From positions 868,001-932,000 of the forward strand of contig JANATF010000010.1 of NCBI GenBank assembly GCA_029449245.1: a DNA stretch of 64,000 nt, given 5' to 3'. This DNA is from Mortierella alpina (lineage: Eukaryota > Mortierellomycota > Mortierellomycetes > Mortierellales > Mortierellaceae). Made by a program: the position numbers and the translations under genes. The notes under the pieces are model-generated. The model was given only the letters and a program-made list of their open reading frames with translations, was not told the origin of the DNA and did no database searches. Within the stretch, counting starts at the first letter, position 1; every line of letters starts with the position of its first letter. Shown one piece after another: positions 22,628-34,290 of the stretch.

Positions 22628-23893
22628 ATGTCCTCATTGGCATCCTACAAAGGCCCTAAGCCTGTCGAGAAACCCTCTGTCAGCAGCATGGAGGAGGACG
22701 AGGACGATGTTTTGATTTCAGCCGACAACCTCCCACAGCACGGCAACGTCGCTGGTCAGACCGCCGAGGCTGAGGATATGGACATGGACGCTGCTGTGGA
22801 GAAGCCCAAGTTTACTGCGTTGAAGGCCAGCGAGATGGCTGTAAGACTAGACTGCCCTTTACCTCCTTTGTCTTTTTGATTGCTATCTCAGAAAACCGAG
22901 CCTAACACCATAGCGCTTTCCTCCCTTTTTCTCCGGAACTACAGTCAAAGTCTTCGGCCCAGCAGCGCAAGATCCCTATTCCCCCTCACAGAATGACTCC
23001 TCTCAAGAATGAGTGGATGAAGATCTATACTCCTTTGGTCGACCACCTCAAACTTCAGGTTCGCATGAACATTAAGAGCAAGTCTGTAGAGATCAGGGTA
23101 AGTTGTAGCATTAGGCAGCCTCAAACGCTTGCCTCATGCTAACCTCTAGTGGATATTTATGACTTTCTGTAATAGTTGCTGACAGAGTATGATTCACAAC
23201 TTTTCTTATGTAGACCTCTAAGCACACCGATGATACTGGAGCACTTCAAAAGGGAGCAGATTTCATCAAGGCCTTCTCGCTCGGCTTCGATCTGGATGTA
23301 AGTTTCGACCATCAATTGCTCCATGAAAAGTGCTTGATAGACCCGGGCTTATTCGCATAGCGGGGGGCCATCTGAGGGTCTGGCTTGTTGCACGGCCCAC
23401 CTAATATTAAAAACCTTCGCTCTCTTTTTTTCTTCGAAATATAGGATGCCACCGCATTGCTGAGATTAGACGACTTGTACCTGGATTCTTTCGAAATTAA
23501 GGACGTCAAGACCTTGCACGGCGACCACTTGTCCCGTGCCATCGGTCGTATTGCCGGAAAAGACGGAAAGACAAAGTTCACAATTGAAAACGCCAGCAAA
23601 ACTAGAATCGTGCTCGCAGAAACGTAAGCAACCCCTATGCATGTCCCTCTGGAGGCATCCTCCTTCCTTTCTTCCTTGGCGGTTAACAGGATATATGCCG
23701 CTGATCTGAAGAGACTAACCCACGTCCTTTTATTTTTACCATTCTCCGTATTAGTCGTATTCATATCCTCGGATCTTTCCAAAACATCAAAACTGCCAGA
23801 GACGCCATCGTGGCGTTGATTCTCGGATCCCCACCAGGAAAGGTCTACTCAACACTGCGATCCAAGGCTGCCCGCATGAAGGAGCGCTTTTAG
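22628..23893 (+). CDS. PNO1: PNO1/Dim2, KH-domain 40S ribosome assembly factor, 255 aa
   Basis: Exons are 22628-22840, 22945-23097, 23214-23297, 23445-23623 and 23755-23893. The acidic N-terminus ([15 protein letters not shown]) is followed by the conserved block starting [15 protein letters not shown], then SVEIRTSK and [14 protein letters not shown]. The KH domain carries [17 protein letters not shown] and ends [15 protein letters not shown]. These are hallmarks of Pno1/Dim2, which binds the 3' end of 18S pre-rRNA, partners the Nob1 nuclease and recruits the dimethylase Dim1. Length is normal (yeast 274, human 252). It continues the translation neighbourhood formed by RPL37 and eRF1. Its 3' end is only 78 bp from the convergent hydrolase gene. 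Confidence 0.97.
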
Positions 23894-23971
23894 ACGGTCA
23901 TTCAGTATTCTAGCATTTGTTTTTTGTAGCATATCCATATTTTTCTTCTATGCCTCCTCTTGGATGCTTTA

Positions 23972-24841
23972 TTATGGCTGTGCTTCCCAGTCGTGGATAT
24001 ATTGGGTAATGGTCTTTGTAAACTGAGCCGTCTGCAGCATATCGTCATGGGAACCCCAGTCTCCAAACTCAACGGCCACCCGGTCTCGCTTAATAGTCCC
24101 TGCGACGACGGACTGCAGATAGGTGTGATAGTCATTGGCCTGTGCTGGATCCACCAACTCATCCTGATTCGAGTGAATAATCGCATACCGTGGGAGTTCA
24201 AATTTGGCATTGGCGGGCCATGACTGTCCGTCCGGAGATCCTTGAATCAGTGCCGCAGGGTCCTGTCCAAAACCTTGGATCACGAAATCACGATAAGAGG
24301 GCCACGTCTTCAACAACTTGTCCACATTGTAGATGCCTTCCACTCCAACGACACCTCGAATAGCCTTGTGAAGCGAACCCTTGGGCAGCCCCAGTTCTGC
24401 CTCGACCGGCTCAAGGTACAGATCTGGACGCAGGGCTAGTAGTCCTGTTATCTGACCACCAGCAGAGTGCCCCACAAGATAAATGTGGTCCGGATTGTAG
24501 CCGCCGTGCTCCTTAGCCTTGACGTAGAGGTATCCTAAAGCTCTTGCCACGTCCTGCACGTGCTTGGGATGCTGCGCCCTGGGGTGAACAGAGGTGGGGT
24601 CGTCCTTGATGTCGGCGAGGGAGAGCGTGTAGTTGACGACAGCGACAATGTCACGGGTGGACTCGGCAAGGTTCTTGGCCAGGTCGACAAAGCCAGACTT
24701 GTCGCCGGTCCTCCATGCGCCGCCGTGGACAAAGACAATTAGGGAGGCGGGGACATCTCGAGGGGATGAAGGGTAGTGCAGGTCGAGAGTGTGCTTTTCC
24801 CAGTCTGAGACTGGAGCGTAGACAACGTCTTTAACCTGCAT
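23972..24841 (-). CDS. Alpha/beta hydrolase, kynurenine-formamidase-like, 289 aa
   Basis: A single exon starting at the only in-frame ATG (24841); the frame is open to 25006 but without another ATG. The protein shows the oxyanion motif HGGAW (aa 39-43) and the nucleophile elbow GHSAGG (Ser126). Candidate acid and base residues are in HSNQDELVD and DWGSHDDML near the C-terminus. This combination and the length fit arylformamidase/kynurenine formamidase (yeast Bna7, animal AFMID), which hydrolyses N-formylkynurenine in tryptophan catabolism and de novo NAD synthesis. The same motifs occur in other HGG-type esterases, so the substrate is inferred. It is cytosolic, with no signal peptide from this start. 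Confidence 0.75.
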   Translation of the reverse strand: MQVKDVVYAPVSDWEKHTLDLHYPSSPRDVPASLIVFVHGGAWRTGDKSGFVDLAKNLAESTRDIVAVVNYTLSLADIKDDPTSVHPRAQHPKHVQDVARALGYLYVKAKEHGGYNPDHIYLVGHSAGGQITGLLALRPDLYLEPVEAELGLPKGSLHKAIRGVVGVEGIYNVDKLLKTWPSYRDFVIQGFGQDPAALIQGSPDGQSWPANAKFELPRYAIIHSNQDELVDPAQANDYHTYLQSVVAGTIKRDRVAVEFGDWGSHDDMLQTAQFTKTITQYIHDWEAQP

Positions 24842-25307
24842 TTGGTCAGCTCGCTTGTTGTGTTCGTTGCGCGGCGCGAGCGGAGAGAGCAGAATAGGAA
24901 GAATGAGGCCGAATGGGAAGGTGGAAGATGGAATGCGAATGGGCTTCTTACGAGAAAAAGGTATATGTGTGCCTGTAAAGCGTGAGAAGTTCACACTGAA
25001 AAACAATTGAGTCCTTGCTCGTCCGAACCCAGGCTAGCTGCCCAGATCAAAATTTAATGTGTCTACAGTGTTCGTCGACAGACTGACAGACACACTCACG
25101 CCCAAGCACGAACGCGCTGCACTTGGCCGTTGCGCGGGCGAGGCGTTGTGCCTAGGACACATTACATTACTATCTTTTGTTCTTATTTTTTTTTTATCTT
25201 TTTTTTATCTGTGTCACCATCCACACCAGCTCCTCTTCCTACACGTTGCTGCTCGCCTTCACAAACCTCTTCACGGCCCCTCCATCCTGAACAGCCACAA
25301 AACCCCA
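24842..25307. other. Divergent promoter between hydrolase and His-rich gene
   Basis: No separate gene. The half nearest the His-rich gene has a long T-rich tract (about 25180-25210). That tract is translated as hydrophobic residues if the downstream frame is extended to 25059, and it is more likely promoter or leader. Confidence 0.5.
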
Positions 25308-27041
25308 ATGGCGCCCCCTCTCTGTGAATCAGTAGGCACAGTTGTGACAGACACCATGACCGAGAGACGTGCCATGACACAAATCCTCAGTAAGCGCCAC
25401 GACGCTGCCTGGCAAGCCATGCACGCCAAGCATGGCCACCACTCAGGAAAATCGCACTCTGGCCACAGTAAAGGTCATCATGGTAGCAGCCATGGACATG
25501 ACTCCCACCACTCTCAAAGCGGACACCATCATAGTAGTGGCCATCATAGTAGCGACCACCATAGCAGCGACCACCATAATAGCGACCATCACAGCAGTGG
25601 CGACAAGGATGGCAAGCATGGGTCGAACAAGGATAACGGCGAGCACTCAGACTCTAGCGATAACGGCAAAGACAAGTCTCACGGCAAAGCCAAGGATAGT
25701 AAAGGCAGTCAAGGTGGCAAGGGCGATATAGGCGGCCATGGCGATAAAGGTGGTGTAGGCAACAAGGATGGCAAAAACGACAAAGACATTGGGAAGGGTG
25801 AAGGCGGCGAAGGTGAGAAGGACAGAGGTGATACCGATAAAGAGCACCCCGCAACAGGCGAGAATGAAGACCTTGGTGATGGCAACAACAATGCGAGAGA
25901 TGGCAAGGAAGGAGACGCCGAGGATGGCAAGGAAGAAGACCCTGAGGACGGCAAAGAAGGAAACGCTGAGGACGGCAAAGATGGAAACGCTGAGGACGGC
26001 AAGGATGGAAACGCTGAGGACGACAAGGAAGGAAACGCTGAGGACGGAGAGGACGGTAATCGAGACGGTTCAGAAAGCCATGATGAGGAAGATGGACAAG
26101 ATGAAACGGATGGATCAAAGAACAACGAGGGAAGCAGCGGTGAAGATCATTCCTCAACGGGTGAAGATAAAGACACCATAGGACAAGGTGACCAAGGCAA
26201 CCAGAGCCCTAATACCGGTGGTGGATACGACGGAGAGAACCCTGGTCTTCATGCACAACCCGGCGGCACTCTACCTGGCACAGGAGGAAGCGACACCATG
26301 CCCACAGATCCCCAAGCTAAAGTCCCATCTCCAGCCAACCATGATATCCCCGGAACCCCGCTCTTAACAGATTCAGGATCCAGCCTTCCAATCGCGCCAA
26401 GTATTCCTGTGCCAGGCAACAGCAACACCAACCAGGCCATCCCAACCAAGCCTGGCTCTATCCCGGCCGACAAGGAATCTGGCACAAAGATTATTGCCTA
26501 CACTCTAATACCACTGACTGTGATTGCTGCTGTAGCCTATGGCGTGATCGCTTACCGCCGCAGGAACACACGCCGCAGGGCTTTGCGCCGCCGACTCCAA
26601 GAGGATGCAGAAGCGGCTGCCATCGCGGCATCACGACCTCCCGGAGGCGAGGACGATGATGCGGCCTCGGTTATGAGCGAGATCAGTTACCGTCCACCGG
26701 CACCCTACACCAGTGAGGTCGATATCACGACGGAGAGTATGGAGAAGAATCCAGAGGTCGTGACAGGAGATACCGCACAACATCTGATCTCGGCTCCAAA
26801 GCGCGCAGAGGCTCGCGAAGGTGACTATCAAGACTATTCGCATGTTTGCCAGGCCCAGATGATGGGCAAGACCTGCACCAATCATAGCATCAGCTGCTTC
26901 GTGGCTCTAAACCACAGCAACGCGGGACTGAGCACCTCTGCAGCACCACGCAAGCCGTCTTCAGACAGTTCAAGGGCACTGGTTTCCCTGGGCCAGATAG
27001 CTTTGCCAGAGCACCCAGAACCAAGCCGAGATTCATCATGA
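25308..27041 (+). CDS. Single-pass membrane protein with His-rich and Asp-Gly repeats, 577 aa
   Basis: A single-exon frame from the ATG after the C/A-rich leader (MAPPLCESVG). Residues ~45-110 are a His/Ser region with repeated HHSSG, HHSSD and HHNSD units. A Gly/Lys/Asp-rich stretch follows, then about six near-identical 8-residue units of the type DGKEGNAE (~aa 195-245), then a Pro/Gly/Ser region. A clear membrane segment (IIAYTLIPLTVIAAVAYGVI, ~aa 398-417) is followed by a stop-transfer of Arg residues (YRRRNTRRRALRRR) and a cytoplasmic tail. No obvious signal peptide follows the chosen ATG; a TTG/ATG-extended frame to 25059 would add a hydrophobic N-terminal segment. The layout suggests a cell-surface protein with a low-complexity ectodomain. 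The His clusters could bind Zn or Cu, which is inference. No family is recognised. Confidence 0.7.
   Translation: MAPPLCESVGTVVTDTMTERRAMTQILSKRHDAAWQAMHAKHGHHSGKSHSGHSKGHHGSSHGHDSHHSQSGHHHSSGHHSSDHHSSDHHNSDHHSSGDKDGKHGSNKDNGEHSDSSDNGKDKSHGKAKDSKGSQGGKGDIGGHGDKGGVGNKDGKNDKDIGKGEGGEGEKDRGDTDKEHPATGENEDLGDGNNNARDGKEGDAEDGKEEDPEDGKEGNAEDGKDGNAEDGKDGNAEDDKEGNAEDGEDGNRDGSESHDEEDGQDETDGSKNNEGSSGEDHSSTGEDKDTIGQGDQGNQSPNTGGGYDGENPGLHAQPGGTLPGTGGSDTMPTDPQAKVPSPANHDIPGTPLLTDSGSSLPIAPSIPVPGNSNTNQAIPTKPGSIPADKESGTKIIAYTLIPLTVIAAVAYGVIAYRRRNTRRRALRRRLQEDAEAAAIAASRPPGGEDDDAASVMSEISYRPPAPYTSEVDITTESMEKNPEVVTGDTAQHLISAPKRAEAREGDYQDYSHVCQAQMMGKTCTNHSISCFVALNHSNAGLSTSAAPRKPSSDSSRALVSLGQIALPEHPEPSRDSS
25516..25606 (+). 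repeat. 15-bp coding minisatellite (His-His-Ser-Ser-x)
   Basis: Five to six imperfect 15-bp units encode HHSSG/HHSSD-type pentapeptides inside the membrane protein. Silent differences between units show that it is not a fresh expansion. Confidence 0.8.
25893..26050 (+). repeat. 24-bp coding minisatellite (DGKEGNAE units)
   Basis: About six tandem 24-bp units encode an eight-residue acidic repeat. The central units are nearly identical (GGAAACGCTGAGGACGGCAA), suggesting recent unequal exchange and possible length polymorphism between strains. Confidence 0.85.
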
Positions 27042-27236
27042 AATGGGATACCCTTACTCTTTTCTTCTTCTCGTATTCATGTAAAAGTGAGCTCGTGTGT
27101 ATACATTCGTCTTGAACAAGTGCAGTACAGTACATTGGTTTGCCTGAGCATAGCCTTTATAATTGCGATCGTAGTACAAATACAGGTGGGATATAAAAAC
27201 ATGAATGGAACTTAAAAAAAGTGAAATAAAAATAGT

Positions 27237-30200
27237 TCATGAGCGGTCGCTGCGGGCGCTCTTTCTAAAAAACGACAGTTTGTTCAGTTTGGTCGGCACA
27301 TTGCTGTTCACGTCCGAGCTGGTGATGCCTCCATGGAAGAGGCCTTTGCCCCCGCCGCTTGACCTTTGACCGCCGCTAGTGCCATGGCCACTCATTCCAG
27401 GAGTGGCAGGGATGTGATTGGGAGCTGGTCGACGGGGTTCAATCGCCAGACTCTTGCGGTAGCTGCGTTCAGAGTCCTGGTTCTCAATACACTTCAGGAT
27501 GTAGTCGCGCAACCGTGGCACCTCCAGGAGCTCATACGAGCCCTGAAAGCCGCGGAGCTCTTGGACAGCCTTGGCGAGCTGATAAAAGCGGCCATAGCGC
27601 AGAAGCTTTCGAGTCGACGGCGCCGACGTGTTGTCGGTAGATTGAGAGGGTACGCATGGAGTTGGCATTGGGTTTGGGTCTTTGTAGGTTGAGTTTCCGT
27701 CCTCAATGTATGTGATCGTTGTCAAGTATATACCTATGATGATGCACAAAAATGAATGACATTAATTTTCAGCTTTACCCTTGGAATGAAGTGAGACGCA
27801 ATGCTTGAGCCGGTTTCAGCAATATTGTACCTAAGAAAGGGATGCATGGTGCCTGGACGGTCTTGAGCCTGGCCCTGTATACGCTATAGTTGAGTTCGTT
27901 CGATACAATCTTTCGGAGTTGTGTAGAGCGATCGTAGTAAGCCTTGTTGATGCCCTAGTGGATTTGAAGGGAGAGACGCAAGGCAGTGTTGTCAAATAAC
28001 CATTCATACATGACTCGGGTTCAGTTAACATTCATGGCCAGCGTTGTTTTTTTTTTTTCATACCTCCCATGTGTTGTAGAGACGTTTGACGGGTGTGGAC
28101 TCAATAGCGGAGCTGATCGCAAAGAGGGTATCGTAATTGTTGAGTCTCAAGCACTCCTCGCCGACCTCGATCCAGTGCTTGACTACTCCGATTCGCCTCT
28201 TGACATCTTGTTCATCTACAATTGTATCTGTCACCCAGATGATAATCTTCAAGGCGCAATTGAAAAAAAAAAATGTCAGTGATCTGCCAAGTTGACGTTG
28301 CATCGAGTTAATTGAAGTGGCATGGGTCGCTACCTTGTTGGAAATTTGAGCCATCCGAGAACAGTTCGGCCTGTCTTTTTCGAGCAGTTCCAGATACGGA
28401 ATGTCTGCATAAAGTCTGCCAAACATAATCGTCAACTGTCTGGCCAGCTCGACGGGTTTGATGTCCGTCACCGGCACTTTAGACAGGTTATGGTCGCTCG
28501 AGAGGGCGTTAAGAAGGGCCTTGTTAACAAGAGGGACAGGTGGACCGCGAGCTTGAGGGCCATCTCCACTATTGCCTCCAAACGCGTTGCTGATTCCTTT
28601 CCGTCCGCCAGTTTTAAGTTGGTCACCCAAAGACCTGTCCTTGACGGTAGCAAACAGTTTGTTGCCATTACCGCTGTTGTTGTGGGCATCCAAGGCACTG
28701 TCTGTCTGGTCGATTCTGTCGTGGGATCGGGCTTTACTGATGGTCTGTGTGCGACTGTTGAGACCAAGAGACTTGCGTTTGTTGGCCTATAATGTCAGCA
28801 GAAATATACTAGTTAGATTGGAAACTGTCATTTGCAACGCGGTATCTGTTTCTACTGCATTTCTCAGGTAATGGAAGGGAAGCATTACCCATTGATTCAG
28901 CATGTCTAAGAGGCGGCCGGCAGGTCCTGGCAAGGCCTCCATCATCTCATGGGCCACAAACTCCATAATTGGCTTGAATGCGTCTCGATCCTTCTCGGTA
29001 ACCCAGTACGTCTCGAGCCACGTCCGCAAAGCAATATGAATTCTATTGAAACCCAATCGTTGCGAATAAGTAACAGTGCTAGCCATCATGGGCAGTGAAT
29101 GCAGCATGGACGTTGCTCTTACCTCTTTTGAATGCGTTCTTGCTTCTGTTGCGCCCACATCAATTGTTCAAACTCGGGTAATTCCGCTGGTGGAGTCTTC
29201 ATAAATCGCTTGACAAGTAGGTCAACCAACTCGACCGGGCTGGTAAAGAGTCTGAAGGTGATGAAGAATGTCGAGACGAACGCAGCATCTTTTTGGGGCG
29301 TTAAAGAAATAGAAAGAATGTAAGACGTTATTCTATTGATCCTCGGACCTGCAGATTCAGGGTGAACTTCAAGTTTTCTTGACACGTTTACATACCTGGC
29401 GTATTCTTGTGAGAAGTAAGCATTTCAATATATGCGTCCAGGGTCGCGGCAACCAGGTTACCATTGTCGTTATACAGCACTTCATCGGACTCGTAGTCGT
29501 TCTCGAGGAACCACGGATTGGTCGCTGGCACGGGGGTAGCCTCTAGCTTGTCCTCACTACCGGCCCTGACCTTGGCCTGACCGACTCTGTTGGGCCGAGG
29601 GCGATAGGTTGACGAGGATGGTGTCCCTCTCGTTGGCTGAGGCTGCTGCTGGTGATGATAGTGTTGCTTGTCGTTTGAAGAAATGTTGCTCTCGCTCGAG
29701 AGACGTCCCTTGATGCTGCTATCCGGGCTGTTGTGGTTGCGACTTCGCAGAGCTGGTGAAACAGGACGTAAGTTCGAGGACCTTGAGTGCACACTACTTT
29801 CGGTCGCAACACTCAAATTCGACTGAACACTCTCTCGGCGATTGCTCTTGATGGGTCGCCTAGGACTTTGACGACCGTCTTGGAAGGAGTGGATGTGAGA
29901 TGAGGCAGGCGTGGAAGATCCTGAGGTCATATCCTCCTCCCTGGTATTGAAGGGTCCCATTCTTGGAGACGGCGTTGTTGACATGGATGCCTTTGAAGCC
30001 CGGCGTGGGCCAGCTTGGCTGGAAGGTTGACGACGATCTTGATAGTCGCATCGAGGATCGTTCTCTCGCAATGACTGGTTGTCGTTTGACTTGCGTCTCG
30101 CAGATGCTTCGGAGCGGACAGAGTGCTCAGAACCTCGCCTGGATCCAGGCATGATGGTGGCAGGACTAAGGCTACTGTTAGCACTTCCTCCTATCCTTGA

Positions 30201-33200
30201 CCCTGCTCGGCTGTTCGTAGACTGAGCGCTCAAATTTGGGCTGTGTGGGTGAACCGAGGTCTCCGAAGAGCGCGGTACCCTCCTCGAGGATTCGAGTCTA
30301 GGCGATGGAGAGATGACATTTCGACCAGAAGCACGCACATTGCCAGGGATTCTTGGAGCTGACGCCGAAGACGCAGAAACTTGGCTTGAGATGGTTGACG
30401 ATGACGCGTGCTTGGGATGGGTTCCAGAAGGCGTACTGACGCCCAATCCAACTATATCAGAGTCCTCATTTGAGCCATCGATTTCAGTTGATGGGCGACG
30501 AGCAGCATTTCTGCCTGCAGCAGCCTGTCGTGCTCCACCGGTCCTAGAAGTGGTCGCGCCTGCGTTTTCCGCAGTCGACTTGGTGGCTCTTGAAGCCTTC
30601 GATGCTGTATTTGAGGGTCTAGTCTCCGCTGTGAAGTGAGGCCGAAGATTGGGTGTCGGCGGGGCCATGGCGTCGTTCTCAGCCGTATCTTGTGGCGAAG
30701 GGTCGGTCTGAAGTACAGCGACAGTGGGCGCAATGATCTCCTGCGAAATTTGTACACGTCCCATGGTCGGCATGAAGATGGCGGCAATCTTTCTCTCTGC
30801 CTCCTTGATGGCATCATCCAACTCGCTATGCGACTTCTCCGTTTTCGATCCTTTCTCACCCCCCTGTTCCTGATCCGACTTTCTGTTTTGCCTCCTCAGT
30901 CCTAATGAAGCAACAGTAAGACGTTAAAATGAAGTACATTCTATGAGGTGGGAGGAACGTATCATAATGAGCGGACTATACCTATGGTCGATTTGCGTTC
31001 TTCACTGTCCTCAACGACTGGAATACGAGGGGATGATGCCTTCTTCCCATTCATCAAACTGTGGTGTGGCGTGTTCTTGGTACTCAACACGACTGCTGAG
31101 TCATGGTGAGGCGACCGATAAAAGTCCATCTGGTCGCTCTCCAAGTCATGGGCCTCACCGTAGACTGCTGTCTCCGGATAAGTGCTGGGGACATCCTTGT
31201 CTAACGCATACTGGCCGCTATTCGCTTGCCGCCTGTACTTCTCGTTCATGGATGTCATAGAGATAAGCTTGCGATTGAGGGGCACCACCTGGCCAAAGGA
31301 ATTCGTCTGCTGCTTTGGCCGGAATGAAGTCGTGTTTTTGGACAGGTACGTGGCCCTGGATAAATCATCGGTGTTGCTTTCCACAGCTGCTGATATTGGG
31401 GAATCCGAAAGTTGATATGACCGCCCGTTCTCGTAAATGTCGTCCTCAATCCTTGGTTCTGGAGTGATGGATCTTGACGCCGACAGTGCCTCCAGAGTTT
31501 GAGATTCCTGATCCTGTGGGAATGAGACCCTTCTATTGCCATTGAACAGAGAAGTCTCCTGTGCTGACTGGCTGGAGGTGCTAGCCTTCGGTATAACCTC
31601 CATGTCGACAAGGCACCTCAGCATTAACGAAACAAGGCTCATAAACCGGTTCAGAATGGCATCTACGGCATGGTTCCTGCCTTCTGGTGCGCTCTCAAGT
31701 GTGTGAATGAACCCAAAAAGATCAGTCATAGTTGTTAAGAGCAAGGCCTTGTTCGTGGCGTAGTCCGTGACCTCCTTGATGTTGGTCCTCGTCTTCATTT
31801 CCTCCGCACTCATCAAAAACTTCTCCAAAACCTGTCCCGCCTGGATTGTCTTCTTCAAAATATCGTTCAGCGCTGTTGATCCCTTTGAGCCATTGAGGCA
31901 CTCCATATACTCCTCAAGAAGGAACTCAATTGCGTTCCTGGCGGCGTTGTATTTCTGGACATGCTCCGATTTCCATTGCCGAACTGCGTTGAAAGACTTG
32001 AATCCTTTGGCTGAATTAGCCCTGGATACGCGTCTGCGGGGCCGTCCATATGAGGATGAAGTTGTAGATAGTGCTGCACCACTGATGCTGGCTGTGTCAA
32101 CCTCTCCAGATGCCATCAAGACCATATCTAGTTCCCCACCGCCAGCAGCGGGCATGGGCGAGTGTTCGGCTCTGATTCTGAGTCCGATCTCGCACGCGCG
32201 TGTCGCAAAGTCTGCAATCCCACCAAGGACCTGGCCCGCAAAGATGCCCAGCTTTTCAACAGCGTATTGACGTTGCCTCGTCGTCGTAAGCGCCTGAGAT
32301 CCATTAGCGACGCGGCATTTAGAGTAAAGCTTTCCTAGTGCCCGAAGGATGATCCGCCTGGACCGCGCAAGCTCTGGATATGTTTGAAGTACCTCGCTCT
32401 CGCGCGCAATTGTATTGGTGAAGACGAGAAGTGCTTTGACGCATGAGATGATGTTGGCGACAACGGGCTGGTATCGGTCAACATCACCCTTCGATATTGA
32501 GTCCTTGAGCTCATCAACGTATAGAGTGACCTCTGCGACAAAGTCCGAGTAAGCATAAGATATGTCGCTGTTGTTGAGACTGGTTGTAGAGGAGATTGTG
32601 TGGTGGTAGAACATGTCGTTTTCCATGTCTGTTGATGACGACTCGGGCCCATAGTAAGGCTGAGGCACAGAGAGTTGGCTCGGAGGAAAGGCCAGTTGTC
32701 CTGCTCGCGTTGGCTTTGCTGTCCAGTCCAAATGCGCACTGTCTGTTGACTCTGACAGCGGCTCTCCCAAGAATTGCGTCTCAACTCCATCTAATCCGGT
32801 CCTGATTTGGTCATAGTCCTCTGAGGTAATCTGTGCAAGCCAGAAGGCGAGAAAAAGGGAGAAGGATATGTTAACGTAGTGTCAAACCCTTGAAGCTCGT
32901 AGGCTCTGTTACACGTTTTAGGTAGACTTGCAGTGTTTTATAACGTACCGATGTTGGGCGTGAGAGATACTGCAGCCAGATCGGTCGCATGAGCAAGGGG
33001 AAGAGAGAGAGCGAGAAAGAGAAAAGGAGAGAGGGCAGCATGGAAAAAGAGGGTCAGTTTTGACATCCGGCATCGTACTATCCACGCGCTTTTCGCCTCT
33101 CAGGTCTACTTACCTCAGTCTCGTACACGGGGTCTACTCTTTCAACACGATTGCTAGGGAACCACCCCCTGTTGCTTTCACTCTCTCCCAGCCACCATCC

Positions 33201-33359
33201 AGACTCCTCACAGTGGATCACCTTGATGTACTGGAACTGTGCAAAGGAGAGGTGACCGACGCTATCGGTATGATATTCGTGGAGTGCTCGGACAATAAAG
33301 TCACCTTCAGTGCCTTGGTTGTTGATCGAGGACACATTACTGTCATTGCCACCGCCCAT
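27237..33359 (-). CDS. CDC25: SH3-containing Cdc25/Sos-type Ras guanine nucleotide exchange factor, 1725 aa
   Basis: The nine exons are 33359-33114, 32830-30982, 30901-29396, 29288-29123, 29042-28889, 28786-28334, 28246-28064, 27954-27831 and 27733-27237; all are in phase. An SH3 domain lies at ~aa 20-75 (ALHEYHTDSVGHLSFAQFQY, then GWWLGESESNRGWFPSNRVE). A helical region follows (~aa 145-225), then a ~900-residue Ser/Arg-rich region. The RasGEF N-terminal (REM) domain is at ~aa 1200-1290 (FVSTFFITFRLFTSP, RTWLETYWV). The CDC25 catalytic domain is at ~aa 1410-1650 (DIKPVELARQLT, SNKIIIWVTDTIV, APCIPFL, YLTTITYIEDGN). It should load GTP onto Ras at the membrane and feed the cAMP/PKA or MAPK pathways. 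The domain order matches yeast Cdc25. Upstream lies a long microsatellite-rich intergenic region. Confidence 0.95.
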
Positions 33360-33877
33360 AGCGGCAGCCTTTGCATCTGAGCTGTATGAAAGCGTCTTTG
33401 ATTGTCGAGGAGAACAAGCCCGTGAGGTGATGTTGCGTATAGTGCCTGGATTGCGTCCTCGCCTCAGTCAGATACGTCGAGGAGCGGCGGACGTTTACAA
33501 AGGTTAAAGGCGTCGACTGCCGTTGTTGATCTGACTGATGATGGTATTCTGCAGTGCTCGGGCTCAGGCGGGGGATGGCGAAGGCTGCTGGCCGTCGCTT
33601 CGTGTTGGTAGGATGAAAGGTGCTGCTAAAGCTGCAGTGCAGAGCGAGTGTTGGCTATTATGTAAAAGCGTCGATGTGTGTCGGACTGGGTCGAAGTTGC
33701 GCCTAGGGGTTTTTATCACGAAAAAGTGTCAGGATCGCACAAATGTGGCTTCGAGCTTGACTGTATGCTCTGTAGCCTGGCAGATACACTCGCGTCAGCA
33801 CCCGGCTGTCTAGGGTCTACAGCAGTCTTTCAAGGGTGTGGGTCGTGGAGAAGTGAAGGTGGAGGCAGTGGAGGCAG

Positions 33878-33945
33878 GAAGCAGAGAGCAGGAAGCAGGA
33901 AGCAGGAAGCAAGAGGCAAGAAGCAAGAAGTAGGAAGCTAGAAGA
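33878..33945. repeat. 7-bp AGGAAGC tandem repeat
   Basis: Imperfect tandem copies of AGGAAGC/AAGAAGC, about nine units, in the RasGEF upstream region. Confidence 0.8.
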
Positions 33946-34189
33946 GAGGAGGACACGTACAGACGGTCCAACCTGGGCGAAGAACGCTGCTGTATTAGAG
34001 ACAGGAGGCAGGAGACATATGTGCACTGCTGCTCGCTCACCTCGCGGAGAAAGACGGCTTATTTCACAGCCATGGGAGCAAGCGAGAGAGTACGGGAGTA
34101 GGAGGACGGCGCAAGAAGGCAAACGAGAGAGAAAGTACGTGAGTGAGTGTGTGTGTGCGTGGGTCCCTGTGTGGATGTGTCTGCGCGAG

Positions 34190-34290
34190 AGAGAAAGGCA
34201 GAGAGGCAGAGAGGTAGAGACAGAGACAGAGACAGAGACAGAGAGAAAGGGTGAGAGTGAGAGTGAGAGTGAGAGTGAGAATGAGAAAGA
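34190..34290. repeat. GAGACA and GAGAGT microsatellites
   Basis: Adjacent hexanucleotide-type repeats: several AGAGAC units followed by GTGAGA units. Both keep the purine-rich strand on plus. Confidence 0.8.

Noticed and set aside
25059-25307. N-terminal extension of the His-rich protein giving a hydrophobic signal-anchor
   Set aside because: The hydrophobic residues come from a T-rich promoter-like tract, and the ATG at 25308 follows a typical leader; kept only as an alternative.
25516-26050. CRISPR-like repeat spacing
   Set aside because: The repeats are contiguous coding minisatellites without unique spacers, in a eukaryotic gene.
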